A DNA stretch of 64,000 nt from JBIOHP01 sp044449065 (GTDB lineage: Bacteria > Bacteroidota > Ignavibacteria > UBA10030 > SZUA-254), in the NCBI GenBank assembly GCA_044449065.1, contig JBIOHP010000020.1, positions 6,860 to 70,859 of the forward strand, written 5' to 3'. Under the pieces are notes generated by a model, which saw nothing but the letters and a program-made list of their open reading frames with translations, was not told the origin of the DNA and did not search any database. The translations under genes and the position numbers were made by a program. Shown here in pieces: positions 18,815-27,937 of this stretch (position 1 is its first letter; each line of letters starts with the position of its first letter).

Positions 18815-19519
18815 TTAATAATTATCTTCGAGTTCTTTCAAAAGGGAATACTCATCTACGAGTGGAACAATCTCTATTTCACGCTTCTTGAATTTCGATA
18901 GAAGCTCCTTTTTTTTAATCGGATATATGATTCTCTCCTTGCCTTGTACCCATTCGATTCTCGATTGATTCACAATTACAATATCTGCTTCGGGACCAAT
19001 ACATCTATTCACTTTTGATGCTTCAAGAATCCGATCTTTTACAAAGGATATTGCATTTTGAGTATCAGGGAAATAATTGTTAATATCAATGTTTTCATCA
19101 CGAATCTGAGGAGAAGAATAGAACCCTCTATTTTTAGTTTTAATTTCACTTCCTAAATCCCCGAAAGAAATATTCGGCATATCATCGAAATATTTCGCGC
19201 AGATGCTCGTGATAGAGGAACCGAGACAAGGACATTCTTCGTTGGTGAGTTTAAACCTATATTCGATATCCGTATGAATGGCCAACAAACCTCTCTTACG
19301 ATTGAAGAAGGGAATAGAAATCGGCGATTCCGAATGCCCGTACCATGAAGTGCAACTGAATGCACAAGCCATCTTAGCGTCAGAGTTTTCAGGAGAAATT
19401 GCTATTTTCCTTGCATGATCATGATAACCTACATATTTTTGGCTTGAACCCACCATACAACGTGTATCTGCACCTAAAACAATTCCACTTTGCGATATGA
19501 CTGCTATAATCATCGTCAT
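18815..19519 (-). CDS. proteasome-type Ntn hydrolase (HslV/beta-subunit-like)
   Basis: I place the start at ATG 19519, nine bases after the upstream stop. An upstream in-frame ATG (19555) would overlap that gene by 28 bases. From 19519 the protein (234 residues) begins M-T-M-I-I-A-V. If Met is removed, as in HslV, Thr becomes residue 1. Counting from that Thr, the segment SGIVLGADTR puts Asp at 17 and Arg at 19, exactly the proteasome/HslV positions. A lysine at 37 (ARKI) is the candidate for K33, with a four-residue insertion. The rest (a cysteine-rich turn around CPCLGSS, and an AISFVKDRI helix) is unlike housekeeping HslV, and no HslU-like ATPase is beside it. It is the last gene of a four-gene minus-strand operon. 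Activity is inferred. Confidence 0.6.
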   Translation of the reverse strand: MTMIIAVISQSGIVLGADTRCMVGSSQKYVGYHDHARKIAISPENSDAKMACAFSCTSWYGHSESPISIPFFNRKRGLLAIHTDIEYRFKLTNEECPCLGSSITSICAKYFDDMPNISFGDLGSEIKTKNRGFYSSPQIRDENIDINNYFPDTQNAISFVKDRILEASKVNRCIGPEADIVIVNQSRIEWVQGKERIIYPIKKKELLSKFKKREIEIVPLVDEYSLLKELEDNY

Positions 19520-19527
19520 TTCATGTT

Positions 19528-19929
19528 CTATAATTTTGAACCGCATTTTGGACAATAGATTGATTGGTCATTTGGGGGAAATTCATATTTGCAGTTATCA
19601 CATATCATTGAAGATTCATCTTTCTTAGTTTCAATGGTTGGTTCTTTGCGAAGATTTATTTTCATAAATAGCATGATCGCCCCGATAACAATTATCATAC
19701 CACCCATGCCACCAACTTCTCCGACATGATAGCCCCTACTAATTTCGTCAAATGTTATGACGATGGTAATGATACCTACTATTATCAGAAACACGCCAGT
19801 GATTCTGATAATAGATATTGCTCCATCACTCTTTCCAATTGCCATCCTCTTTGGAGCGGCACAATGAGGACACTTTAATGCTTCTTCGCTAATCTCTTTG
19901 TGACATTCGAGACATTCAAGGATTGCCAT
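19528..19929 (-). CDS. double zinc-ribbon protein with two membrane helices
   Basis: In this 133-residue protein, an N-terminal zinc ribbon (ECLECHKE...LKCPHCAAPKR) is followed by two membrane helices (about 38-60 and 72-92, the second glycine-rich, GGMGGMIIVIGAIMLF). A second zinc ribbon (MICDNCKYEF...YCPKCGSKL) sits at the very C-terminus. Both ribbons would lie in the cytosol with a hairpin in the membrane. Such proteins often scaffold or recruit partners; no catalysis is expected. It lies six bases downstream of the lipoprotein gene and nine bases upstream of the proposed Ntn hydrolase start, so it is likely co-transcribed with both. Confidence 0.85.
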   Translation of the reverse strand: MAILECLECHKEISEEALKCPHCAAPKRMAIGKSDGAISIIRITGVFLIIVGIITIVITFDEISRGYHVGEVGGMGGMIIVIGAIMLFMKINLRKEPTIETKKDESSMICDNCKYEFPPNDQSIYCPKCGSKL

Positions 19930-19935
19930 GACGTT

Positions 19936-20568
19936 TTATAGCTTTGTGATTGATGAAAATTTAATTGCAAGGTCTGGAGATATAACAGCCTTAATATCAA
20001 CATCCGCATTAATATCGGTTATGAATGTGCAAATGAATTTTCCTGAAAACATAACTGCATCTCCAACCCGAAGAGTAAGTATTCGCTTGAAGAGAGGATC
20101 ATCCGCCTTAATCATACTTTCGGTTGCCGCCTCGGACGCAAATCCATATCCCGTCTCATAATAAATGGGGCAATCTTTGATGTCTGTGCTGATAGTAATA
20201 GAAGCATATGCGCCGCGATATTGAGGTTCAATTTTCTCTATAATTCCACGCCAATTGACAATCTTATTCTTTTTAAAAAAGTTTATCCTATATGCTTCGG
20301 CGCTATCATGTATTACTACTCGATGAACATTATTCATAGCTTTTATAAATTCGGATCGATAAACTGCGTTGGCAGAATGAAAGGCAATTTGTTCTTCAGG
20401 ATAATCAATCCCTATGATTGGTTCAGAAGAACGGCTTTGGCTTGAATCTTGAGATAATGAAGAATTGTTTTTGAATTTTGCATAACCTAAATCGGGCTTG
20501 TTGTCTTTCCTATTCGAGCAAGAATAAAATACCAATCCAATAGAAATTAGTAACAAAGAATAATTCAT
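19936..20568 (-). CDS. lipoprotein with OB-fold-like domain
   Basis: This 210-residue protein has a lipoprotein signal: LLLISIGLVFYSC with lipid-attachment Cys17, followed by a polar NRKDN stretch. After a serine-rich linker there is a region about 75-210 with NKIVNWRGIIEKIEPQYRG, LTLRVGDAVMFSGKFI and a terminal AIKFSSI. I recognise this WxGxI...GDxVxFSGxF pattern from an unnamed OB-like domain found in many small bacterial proteins. It is probably anchored in the outer or inner membrane facing the periplasm. It is the second gene of the four-gene operon, 24 bases after the secreted protein gene. Function unknown. Confidence 0.75.
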   Translation of the reverse strand: MNYSLLLISIGLVFYSCSNRKDNKPDLGYAKFKNNSSLSQDSSQSRSSEPIIGIDYPEEQIAFHSANAVYRSEFIKAMNNVHRVVIHDSAEAYRINFFKKNKIVNWRGIIEKIEPQYRGAYASITISTDIKDCPIYYETGYGFASEAATESMIKADDPLFKRILTLRVGDAVMFSGKFICTFITDINADVDIKAVISPDLAIKFSSITKL

Positions 20569-20592
20569 GCTATTTCATCCCTTTTAATTTTA

Positions 20593-21237
20593 TTAGTGAG
20601 ATATGAGGGAGTCGGCGGCACGCTCTTTTGCATTCTTATCTTTTCGCTCCAACATTTTATTATATTTATCAGTCTTATTGAGATAATATCGACTAATTAT
20701 ATAATATACTGGCGATTCATACGTCGGTGAGCCATCTTGCATTGCGCCATATCGTAAATAAATATGAATCCGATCATTTTGCCATACCATATTATTTGCC
20801 CACATCAAATCAGGGAAAGAATATTCTGTGAATGTATGTCCATATCGTTTATATTCCCTTGAAAACTTCGCTATAAGTTTTTTCACATAAATTTCATTAT
20901 CGAAGTCCCTGAATTTATCTATATTATTCCAGGTGTCTAATTCAATTTTAAACTGATTCAATTCATCGTTGCAAAATATAAATGTAATCTTCCTGCCAAG
21001 CTCATCTTCATAGCGAATGGTTGAATCAATATGATCTCCATGATTTTCTGATTCGTCTTTATCGTTATCGCTATTAGATATTGATGAAACAGGGTGGATA
21101 TTGAATTCATTCTTTGATAAATATGACCTTAATTTATTTGTAGATATACCCCATCCGCAATTCTTATACCCTTTGTCAAACTCTCCGGCTTGCAATGAAA
21201 GAGGAATAAGAATCAAAGTCAGTAAATAATATTTCAT
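20593..21237 (-). CDS. secreted hypothetical protein
   Basis: This 214-residue protein begins with a Sec signal peptide (MKYYLLTLILIPLSLQAG, likely cut after QAG or nearby). The mature part begins GYKNCGWGISTNKLRSYL, a pattern typical of small periplasmic proteins that measure an early Trp-Gly helix. It then has an acidic stretch (SNSDNDKDESENHGD) and a mixed alpha/beta body with VKKLIAKFSREYKRYG. No catalytic motif is recognised. It is the first gene of the AT-rich operon that ends in the Ntn hydrolase. The ribosome site AGGAGAA lies just upstream. Confidence 0.75.
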   Translation of the reverse strand: MKYYLLTLILIPLSLQAGEFDKGYKNCGWGISTNKLRSYLSKNEFNIHPVSSISNSDNDKDESENHGDHIDSTIRYEDELGRKITFIFCNDELNQFKIELDTWNNIDKFRDFDNEIYVKKLIAKFSREYKRYGHTFTEYSFPDLMWANNMVWQNDRIHIYLRYGAMQDGSPTYESPVYYIISRYYLNKTDKYNKMLERKDKNAKERAADSLISH

Positions 21238-21324
21238 TTATTCTCCTCTCTGATCTTATTGATAATATACCGCCGCGACTTGTGAATTGTAGAAATGATT
21301 GATCCCATGAAACAGATAGTATTT

Positions 21325-22698
21325 TTAGGTTTCTCCATTCCATTGAAAAATTACCACTTCTTCCCTTAACTGCTCTTTCGTTGCGCTGGCGAATCTTGTT
21401 CTGAACAGATCAATCCTTACAACTTCATAACCCAAAGCTTTGCCAATATCAGCAAGAAGTTCCCCGGTTCTGATCATTACTCTTAAATACGATGCTTGAT
21501 CGCCAACCACATAAGCCAATTTGGCGCCGGGACGCAGCACTTTGTGCAATTCGGAAAGATGCCGTGCCATCCCGCCAAAATACAATTTGGTTACTCTTCC
21601 ATACAATTTTTCAAAACCGGAATCTTTGTTGAGTTCTATCCTTCTATCTTCAATGGCTTTTGCTATGCGTTGAATTTCTTTATGATCGGAAATCCATTTA
21701 TCGTCATCATCTCCTTTGTAAACGTTACGTGTGTTAGACCTGATGAGAGTGGATTTTAACGCCCGCAATCCCAATTTATCTTTAATAAATCCTAAGAGCA
21801 CTGATTCAAGCCGGGTGGTTCTTGTATAATCTTTTTCGTTCGGATAAGGGGGCGAGGTGATAACGGCATCAATTGATTTTTCATCAAGCAGGTTTCCAAC
21901 ATCTCTCGCATCGGCGAGCATTACTTTCGAGGCGGGGTATTCGCTCGCGTTTACAGATTTCAAATCCTTGACCATTTGTTCAACTTCATTGAGCCACACC
22001 GTAACCACTGGGGCATCGATTTTAATATCTCTTACTCCCACTTCCGGTCCGAAATGTAAATTGCTTACCCCATACACAAGAGTTTTTCCTAATGCCAGTA
22101 ATTCATGATTTAAGAACTCTTTTGATCCTTTTTCCTTGATAGCGTCAAGGAGGATTAATGATTTGTGAAGAGGAAGCGGGCTGATTGAATCCTTTAATAT
22201 AAGTTTTTCGTGTTCAGATGATAATTTCCATAGTGATAATTCATCCGGGACTTTTTTGAGTGGTTCATAGTCATTAAGTCCCTGTTGTCTGAGCGCTTTT
22301 TCAGCGTGGCGTGCAATAGTCTGTGCATCATGCAGCAGATTATCAGCGTTTATTCGCCATGTAGTTTTTGTCCGGCTTGCAAACTGGGCAAACGGATTTG
22401 CTTCAATGCCGATGGTTTTGATTCCGTGAAGTTTGCCTTCCACAAGAGTGGTTCCTGAACCGCAGAATGGATCTAATAAAACATTTCCTTTTTTAAGGTG
22501 GAAATCATCGATATAAGTACGAACAAGATGTGGAGGATATGACAGGACAAATCTATACCAATCATGAAATGGCTTATCTTCAGGATTTAGTTTATTCGCT
22601 TTCCCATTGGATTTAGATGTTTTTTTCTGGAGGGGGTGGTGATCTTTCTCCGGAAATTCAAATAATGAAAGCGATTTTTGTTTGGTTTGTGTATGCAC
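21325..22698 (-). CDS. orphan DNA methyltransferase (N4/N6 type)
   Basis: This 457-residue protein has a GTG start. The SAM-binding motif I DPFCGSGTTLVEG lies at about residue 75. It is preceded by HDWYRFVLSYPPHLVR, a conserved lead-in of this subgroup. The catalytic motif TSPPYPNEKDY at about 280 is the TSPPY form typical of N4-cytosine (less often N6-adenine) amino-methyltransferases. Motif X-like GIEANPF follows motif I. No restriction endonuclease is adjacent, so it is either solitary or part of a defence/epigenetic module with unrecognised partners. It heads the minus-strand island; an 88-bp spacer separates it from the secreted protein gene. Confidence 0.88.
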   Translation of the reverse strand: MHTQTKQKSLSLFEFPEKDHHPLQKKTSKSNGKANKLNPEDKPFHDWYRFVLSYPPHLVRTYIDDFHLKKGNVLLDPFCGSGTTLVEGKLHGIKTIGIEANPFAQFASRTKTTWRINADNLLHDAQTIARHAEKALRQQGLNDYEPLKKVPDELSLWKLSSEHEKLILKDSISPLPLHKSLILLDAIKEKGSKEFLNHELLALGKTLVYGVSNLHFGPEVGVRDIKIDAPVVTVWLNEVEQMVKDLKSVNASEYPASKVMLADARDVGNLLDEKSIDAVITSPPYPNEKDYTRTTRLESVLLGFIKDKLGLRALKSTLIRSNTRNVYKGDDDDKWISDHKEIQRIAKAIEDRRIELNKDSGFEKLYGRVTKLYFGGMARHLSELHKVLRPGAKLAYVVGDQASYLRVMIRTGELLADIGKALGYEVVRIDLFRTRFASATKEQLREEVVIFQWNGET

Positions 22699-22819
22699 CT
22701 TGATGAATAAAAATGATCAGAAAGAATATACCAAATTGGGGAATTAAAAACCCGACGTGATTAAGAAAATCCCCTTTTCTTGCATCTCTCGTCCCTTCTT
22801 TTGATATTATGTAAAGTTG

Positions 22820-25258
22820 ATGGAAATTCGCCCTATATATAACGAACTATTGAATTATCTCAAGGAACCAGACCTTAAGAAAAACCTGTTTCTTCGATGT
22901 TTCATCGGCATAGCGTTCCTGGTTATTTTCAGCTTTCTCTTTCCGTACTCGGAATCGATAGAAGGTTTGTATCACGTCGGCACGATATGGGCGCAAAAAG
23001 ATCTTGTCGCTCCTTTTTCCTTCCCCATCTACAAGGATTCCCGTACCTATGAACGGGAAAAAGCTGAAGCCGCTGCCGCTGTTTATCCCGTGGTCGAAAA
23101 TAAACCGAATTTTGAGGCGACCAGGATCGAACGATTAAAAGTTCTGCTGGAAGATTTGCGGTCTACATCCGACGCCCATAGGAAGTGGACGAAATCGAAT
23201 TCCATCGATGATTCCCTGAAATTTCTGAACCTCGCTAAACAATTGCCATACTCGCCGGGAGTAAGGTGGAGCGTTATCGATCGTTGGCGAGCCGGAGAAG
23301 GGAAGAACGAAACGTCTCTTTCTAAAATTGATAAAGAACTTCGGCAATTAATTCCTGAATTATATCGTACGGGAATCATTGATTCTGGAAAACTAATACA
23401 ATCCCATAAATATTTCGCTATCAGGCAAGGTTTTTCCGAAGAAGTAGTTCCAACGAACAACATTATAACACTAACTGAGGCAAGAAGTCAATTACAATCA
23501 AAACTACACCTCACGTTTGGGGAATCGGATTTACTCACTGTTGCTGAAAACCTCGGGTCCGCAATCCTGACGCCGAATCTCAAATTTAACCTGCACGGAA
23601 CGCAGCAGGAAGTACTCGCCAGCCAGGATAAAGTTCCGAGGACATTGGGATTTGTGCAGGCGGGTGAGCGGATAATCGGGAAGAATGAACGCATCACCGA
23701 GGATGTTAAAGTGAAACTTGATTCCTATCGCCGCGCAAAATCTGAGGAAGGAAGCGATATTGACCGGACAGGGCAGCGGTTCGGCATTATTTTCCACGTC
23801 CTTTTAATCGTGGGGCTCTATTCCACATATCTGTTTTTATTCCGTAAAAAAATATTTAATGATAATTCAGCGCTGGGACTCATAGCTCTGCTCTTTTGCC
23901 TGGAGGGATTTTTCGCGTATGCAACCGGGTTAATTGATCTTGCCTTACCTGTTCAATTACTTATCTTTGTTCCTGCAGCTTCCATGCTTCTCACTATTAT
24001 CTTTGATTCGCGTGTTGCGTTTTACGGAACTGTAATGATCGCATTCCTTATAGCAGGGATACGCGGCAATGATTATGCAATCGCGCTTGAATCAATTATT
24101 GCCGGGTGTCTCGGCGCGTACACCGTCCGTGATATCAAAAGCAGAACACAGATATTTCAATCGATCGGCTTTATATTCCTTGGTTATTTGCTCACAATTC
24201 TTGCTCTGGGGTGGGAACGCTTCGAAGATGTGGAAACCATAGGCACCGAGATAGCATTTGCCTTCGGGAACGCGCTTATTTCATCCGTTCTCACATACGC
24301 CCTGTTGATCTTTTTTGAACACGTATTTAATATTACGACCGATCTGCGGCTTGTCGAACTTGCAGATTTTAATCAACCGCTGCTTGAACGATTATCCGAA
24401 GAAGCGCCGGGGACGTTTCATCACAGCTTGATGCTTGGCAATCTTTCGGAAGCTGCCGCCGATGAGATTGGAGCTAATTCCATTCTTGCGAAAGTCGGCG
24501 CGTACTACCATGACGTCGGAAAATTAATCAAGCCCGATTATTTCATCGAAAATCAAGTCGGTCTTCCCAACCGGCACACAAAGCTTAAACCGCGGATGAG
24601 CGCCAAAATTATCATCAGCCATGTCATCGAGGGGATGGAACTCGCGCGCGCGTATAATATTCCCGAAGTAATTGTGGATTTCATTCCACAACATCATGGC
24701 GTGAAGCGTCTTTCATTTTTTTACGATAAAGCATTAAAGCAAGCCGCTTCACGGAAAAACAATAAAGAAGTTATCCGTGATGAAGATTATCATTATCCCG
24801 GACCGAAACCCCAAACAAAAGAAACGGCAATCGTGATGCTGGCGGATACCGTGGAAGCGACCACACGCGCTATGGTTGAGGTCACGCCGCAATCTCTGGA
24901 AACAATCATTGATAATTTAATTAAACAACAGTTGATAGAAGGGGAATTGGAAGAGTGTACTCTTACGATGCGTGACATCGCTAAAATCAAAGCGGCGTTC
25001 CTCCAAATACTCATCGGTATTCATCACCATCGGATGAAATATCCGGATCAGGAGACGGTAGAGACTCCAGCGCTGGAAAATGAGAAGTCACAAAATCCGC
25101 CGACACCGGAAATACCCGCGCCTCCAATCCCAACGTCCCCTGAGGGACAGGCTTCAGTTACTCCCCCGGCTGTCCCTGAGCAGGTAAGTAATGAGACCCC
25201 TCAGGGCACAATTCCTGTACCATCCGCGATCGATAATCAGGATACACCCAAAGTATGA
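22820..25258 (+). CDS. PgpH-type 7TM-HD phosphohydrolase
   Basis: This protein has 812 residues from ATG 22820; a TTG three bases earlier is an alternative. One N-terminal helix is followed by a large periplasmic 7TMR-HDED region (about 50-320), then seven membrane helices (about 330-505). The cytosolic HD domain has GTFHHSLMLGNLSEAAA and the metal-binding HD pair in YYHDVGK (about residue 564), then IIDHxxH-like FIPQHHGVKR. The C-terminus is a proline-rich tail from about 755. Listeria PgpH, with this architecture, hydrolyses c-di-AMP. The proline/threonine-rich tail is unusual and may be a protein-interaction linker. The stop overlaps the XerD-like gene by four bases. Confidence 0.92.
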   Translation: MEIRPIYNELLNYLKEPDLKKNLFLRCFIGIAFLVIFSFLFPYSESIEGLYHVGTIWAQKDLVAPFSFPIYKDSRTYEREKAEAAAAVYPVVENKPNFEATRIERLKVLLEDLRSTSDAHRKWTKSNSIDDSLKFLNLAKQLPYSPGVRWSVIDRWRAGEGKNETSLSKIDKELRQLIPELYRTGIIDSGKLIQSHKYFAIRQGFSEEVVPTNNIITLTEARSQLQSKLHLTFGESDLLTVAENLGSAILTPNLKFNLHGTQQEVLASQDKVPRTLGFVQAGERIIGKNERITEDVKVKLDSYRRAKSEEGSDIDRTGQRFGIIFHVLLIVGLYSTYLFLFRKKIFNDNSALGLIALLFCLEGFFAYATGLIDLALPVQLLIFVPAASMLLTIIFDSRVAFYGTVMIAFLIAGIRGNDYAIALESIIAGCLGAYTVRDIKSRTQIFQSIGFIFLGYLLTILALGWERFEDVETIGTEIAFAFGNALISSVLTYALLIFFEHVFNITTDLRLVELADFNQPLLERLSEEAPGTFHHSLMLGNLSEAAADEIGANSILAKVGAYYHDVGKLIKPDYFIENQVGLPNRHTKLKPRMSAKIIISHVIEGMELARAYNIPEVIVDFIPQHHGVKRLSFFYDKALKQAASRKNNKEVIRDEDYHYPGPKPQTKETAIVMLADTVEATTRAMVEVTPQSLETIIDNLIKQQLIEGELEECTLTMRDIAKIKAAFLQILIGIHHHRMKYPDQETVETPALENEKSQNPPTPEIPAPPIPTSPEGQASVTPPAVPEQVSNETPQGTIPVPSAIDNQDTPKV

Positions 25259-26151
25259 AGGAACACCTACGGTCGTACATCCATTTCCTGGAAATTGAAA
25301 AAAGTTCTTCCGAAAATACTGTCGCTTCCTACAAATTAGATATCGCCCGCTATCTCGATTTTATTGAGGCGAACAATATCGCAAACCTCGATGCGATCAA
25401 ATCGGGACATGTGGTGCGATTCCTGAAGATGTTGTATGAGATAGGATTATCACCAAGGAGCGTAGCACGGAATTTAACCGCCATAAAAGGATTCCACAAA
25501 TTTCTCATCGGGGAAAAGACAACCTCCAATAATCCGGTGGAAACGGTTGAGATGCCTAAATTATCCAGCTCATTGCCGGATGTTCTAAATTTTGAAGAAA
25601 TCGAAGCGATACTGAAACAACCCGATGTGAATAAACCCCTTGGAATCCGCGACAAAGCTATCATGGAAACGATGTACGCTTCAGGATTGAGAGTTTCCGA
25701 AGTGATCACATTAAAACAACATGATATTGATTCTCAGAATGGCATCGTGAGAGTGTTTGGGAAAGGTTCCAAGGAACGGTTGATTCCTATCGGGCGAAGC
25801 GCGCTGCAATGGATCGGCAACTATCAGAAGGAAGTGCGAAATTCTCTCGCAGAAAAAAGTCGGGGAACATCTAAAGACGTCGTTTTTCTGAACTCCCGTG
25901 GTCATCCGATGAGCCGCATGGCGATCTGGAATATTATTCGCGAGTATACATCGAAAGCCGGAATTAAAAAGGATATCCATCCCCATACATTCCGGCATTC
26001 GTTTGCAACCCATTTGTTGGAGGGGGGCGCCGACTTGCGGTCGGTGCAGGAAATGCTCGGTCATGCTGTCATAGCAACCACACAAATTTATACTCATATT
26101 GATCGCGAGTATTTGAAAGAAGTTCACCGGACTTTTCATCCGAGGGGGTAG
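25255..26151 (+). CDS. xerD: XerC/XerD-type tyrosine recombinase
   Basis: The 298-residue length and domain order fit XerC/D: an N-terminal SAM-like core-binding domain (residues 1-85), then the catalytic domain. Catalytic residues are R146 in SGLRVSEV, the HPHTFRHSFATHLL box (H, R), a later GH, and nucleophile Y279 in TTQIYTHI. It resolves chromosome dimers at dif with a partner. XerC versus XerD cannot be separated by eye. It overlaps pgpH by four bases, so it is in that operon rather than in a mobile element. Confidence 0.93.
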   Translation: MKEHLRSYIHFLEIEKSSSENTVASYKLDIARYLDFIEANNIANLDAIKSGHVVRFLKMLYEIGLSPRSVARNLTAIKGFHKFLIGEKTTSNNPVETVEMPKLSSSLPDVLNFEEIEAILKQPDVNKPLGIRDKAIMETMYASGLRVSEVITLKQHDIDSQNGIVRVFGKGSKERLIPIGRSALQWIGNYQKEVRNSLAEKSRGTSKDVVFLNSRGHPMSRMAIWNIIREYTSKAGIKKDIHPHTFRHSFATHLLEGGADLRSVQEMLGHAVIATTQIYTHIDREYLKEVHRTFHPRG

Positions 26152-26326
26152 TCGAAGCCTCTCTTTATGGGACTTCCATACGTTAATTTTATCTAAGTCT
26201 ATGCCGATGTTTGTATCGGGAATTTTACAGGGAACTACATCATCATTTCAATAGTTTAAATTAGAAACTTATTTACGTTTATGGCACTTTGATGTTTTGT
26301 TCACCGTCCAAAGATAAGATACTACA

Positions 26327-27775
26327 ATGAATAACAATGGCAAAGCTGAATGCTTTAGGGAACTAAGAGATAATGTAATAGGAATCGATACGATTGTCCC
26401 GACGCTCGATGGCTCTATGAAACGCTATGTGTTCCTGGATAATGCAGCAAGCACACCTACATTTGGCAGGATTGTAAAATGTCTGGAAGATTTTTTACCC
26501 TGGTACTCCGGGGTCCATCGTGGTACGGGTGTAAAATCCCTCATCGCGACCCGCGTCTTTGATGAGACACATGAAATCATCGGAAAGTTTGTGGGCGCCG
26601 ATCTTAAAAATAATGTTGTCATCCTGGGTAAAAATACCACCGAAGCGATTAATAAATTATCCGCCCGATTAAATCTTACCAAGTATGATATAGTCATTTC
26701 GACTCTTATGGAACACCATTCCGACGACCTGCCCTGGAGGAAACATGCAAAAGTTGTGCACATCGGTATTGCCGACGACGGGCGGCTTTTTCTCAACGAT
26801 CTTCATGAAGCGATAAAGAAATTTTCCCGTAAACTAAAAATCGTTGCTGTCAGCGGCGCATCCAATGTCACAGGGGTTTGTAATCCAGTACACACGATTG
26901 CCCGCTGGGCTCATGAAGCCGGAGCAAAAATATTTGTTGACGCAGCACAGCTTGCTCCGCATGTGCCCATCGATATAAAGTCGGACGACGATCCGGAGCA
27001 TATCGATTTCATCGCCTTCTCAGCGCATAAGATGTATGCTCCGTTTGGAACTGGCGTCCTTATCGGACCACGCTCAGTCTTTGAACTGGGTGAACCTGAT
27101 ATGGTCGGCGGCGGGGTGGTGGAACTCGTTACGCTCGACCGGGTAAAATGGAACGAACCTCCTCACAAAGAGGAAGCGGGAAGTCCCAACGTTCCGGGCG
27201 CGGTTGCCCTGGCGAAAGCGATCTTGATGCTGCAAGAAATCGGGATGAATGCGATTGCAGAACATGAAAGAATACTTCTTGAATATGCTTTTGAGAAGCT
27301 CAGGAAAGTGCCTGGCATTAGAATCTACGGTCCCGTTGACGATCTATCCGATAAAGTCGGCGTTATGTCATTCAATGTTCTTGGTATGCATAATTCACTC
27401 GCCGCCGCCATCTTCGGAATGGAAGGCGCCATCGGTTTGCGGAACGGCTGTTTTTGCGCTCACCCGTATCTGAAGCAGCTCCTTAATTGTCCGGCTGGAC
27501 AGGATACCATTCTTCTTGATCAAATCTCTGCCGGCGACCGGTCACAGCTTCCCGGAATGCTTCGTGCTTCACTCGGTTGTTACAATAACGAAGAGGATGT
27601 AGATATCTTTATCGAGATGTTGTACAGGATTGTGCGCAAGGAATATCGCGGCACATATGTTCAGGAAAAATCCAGCGGCGCTTTTTACCCCGTAGACTTT
27701 CACTTTGATCCTGCAAAGTTCTTTTCCCTCCGTGGAAGCAGCGTTCCCAAAAATGGAGAGTATTCACTATATTGA
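26327..27775 (+). CDS. class-V aminotransferase (cysteine desulfurase-like)
   Basis: This is a 482-residue PLP enzyme. It contains FLDNAASTPT near the N-terminus, VHRGTG, the PLP-stacking and phosphate-binding MEHHSDDLPW, and the internal aldimine lysine K235 in FSAHKMYAPFG. GLRNGCFCAHPYL near 385 is the position of the sulfur-carrying cysteine in SufS-like proteins. It is about 70 residues longer than SufS/CsdA, with an extra C-terminus ending in a glycine- and serine-rich tail. Some homologues of this longer class are not desulfurases but lyases, so I name only the fold family. It is monocistronic, with a 175-bp upstream spacer. Confidence 0.85.
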   Translation: MNNNGKAECFRELRDNVIGIDTIVPTLDGSMKRYVFLDNAASTPTFGRIVKCLEDFLPWYSGVHRGTGVKSLIATRVFDETHEIIGKFVGADLKNNVVILGKNTTEAINKLSARLNLTKYDIVISTLMEHHSDDLPWRKHAKVVHIGIADDGRLFLNDLHEAIKKFSRKLKIVAVSGASNVTGVCNPVHTIARWAHEAGAKIFVDAAQLAPHVPIDIKSDDDPEHIDFIAFSAHKMYAPFGTGVLIGPRSVFELGEPDMVGGGVVELVTLDRVKWNEPPHKEEAGSPNVPGAVALAKAILMLQEIGMNAIAEHERILLEYAFEKLRKVPGIRIYGPVDDLSDKVGVMSFNVLGMHNSLAAAIFGMEGAIGLRNGCFCAHPYLKQLLNCPAGQDTILLDQISAGDRSQLPGMLRASLGCYNNEEDVDIFIEMLYRIVRKEYRGTYVQEKSSGAFYPVDFHFDPAKFFSLRGSSVPKNGEYSLY

Positions 27776-27937
27776 ATAGTTCCATACCGATACTCAACCT
27801 GCTGAAGATATCAAAGGTTTTGTAGATGGTACAGAACAACGATGGTGAATTCCTCGCAACACATTATGGAATTTCGCGTAATCTAAACTAATAGTATATT
27901 ATTACTCACAACATAAACATTACTCTTCTATCCTGAA

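Noticed and set aside
25255..26151. Tyrosine recombinase as an integrase of a mobile element
   Set aside because: Length and ATGA overlap with pgpH fit the housekeeping XerC/XerD; no attachment-site repeats were seen.
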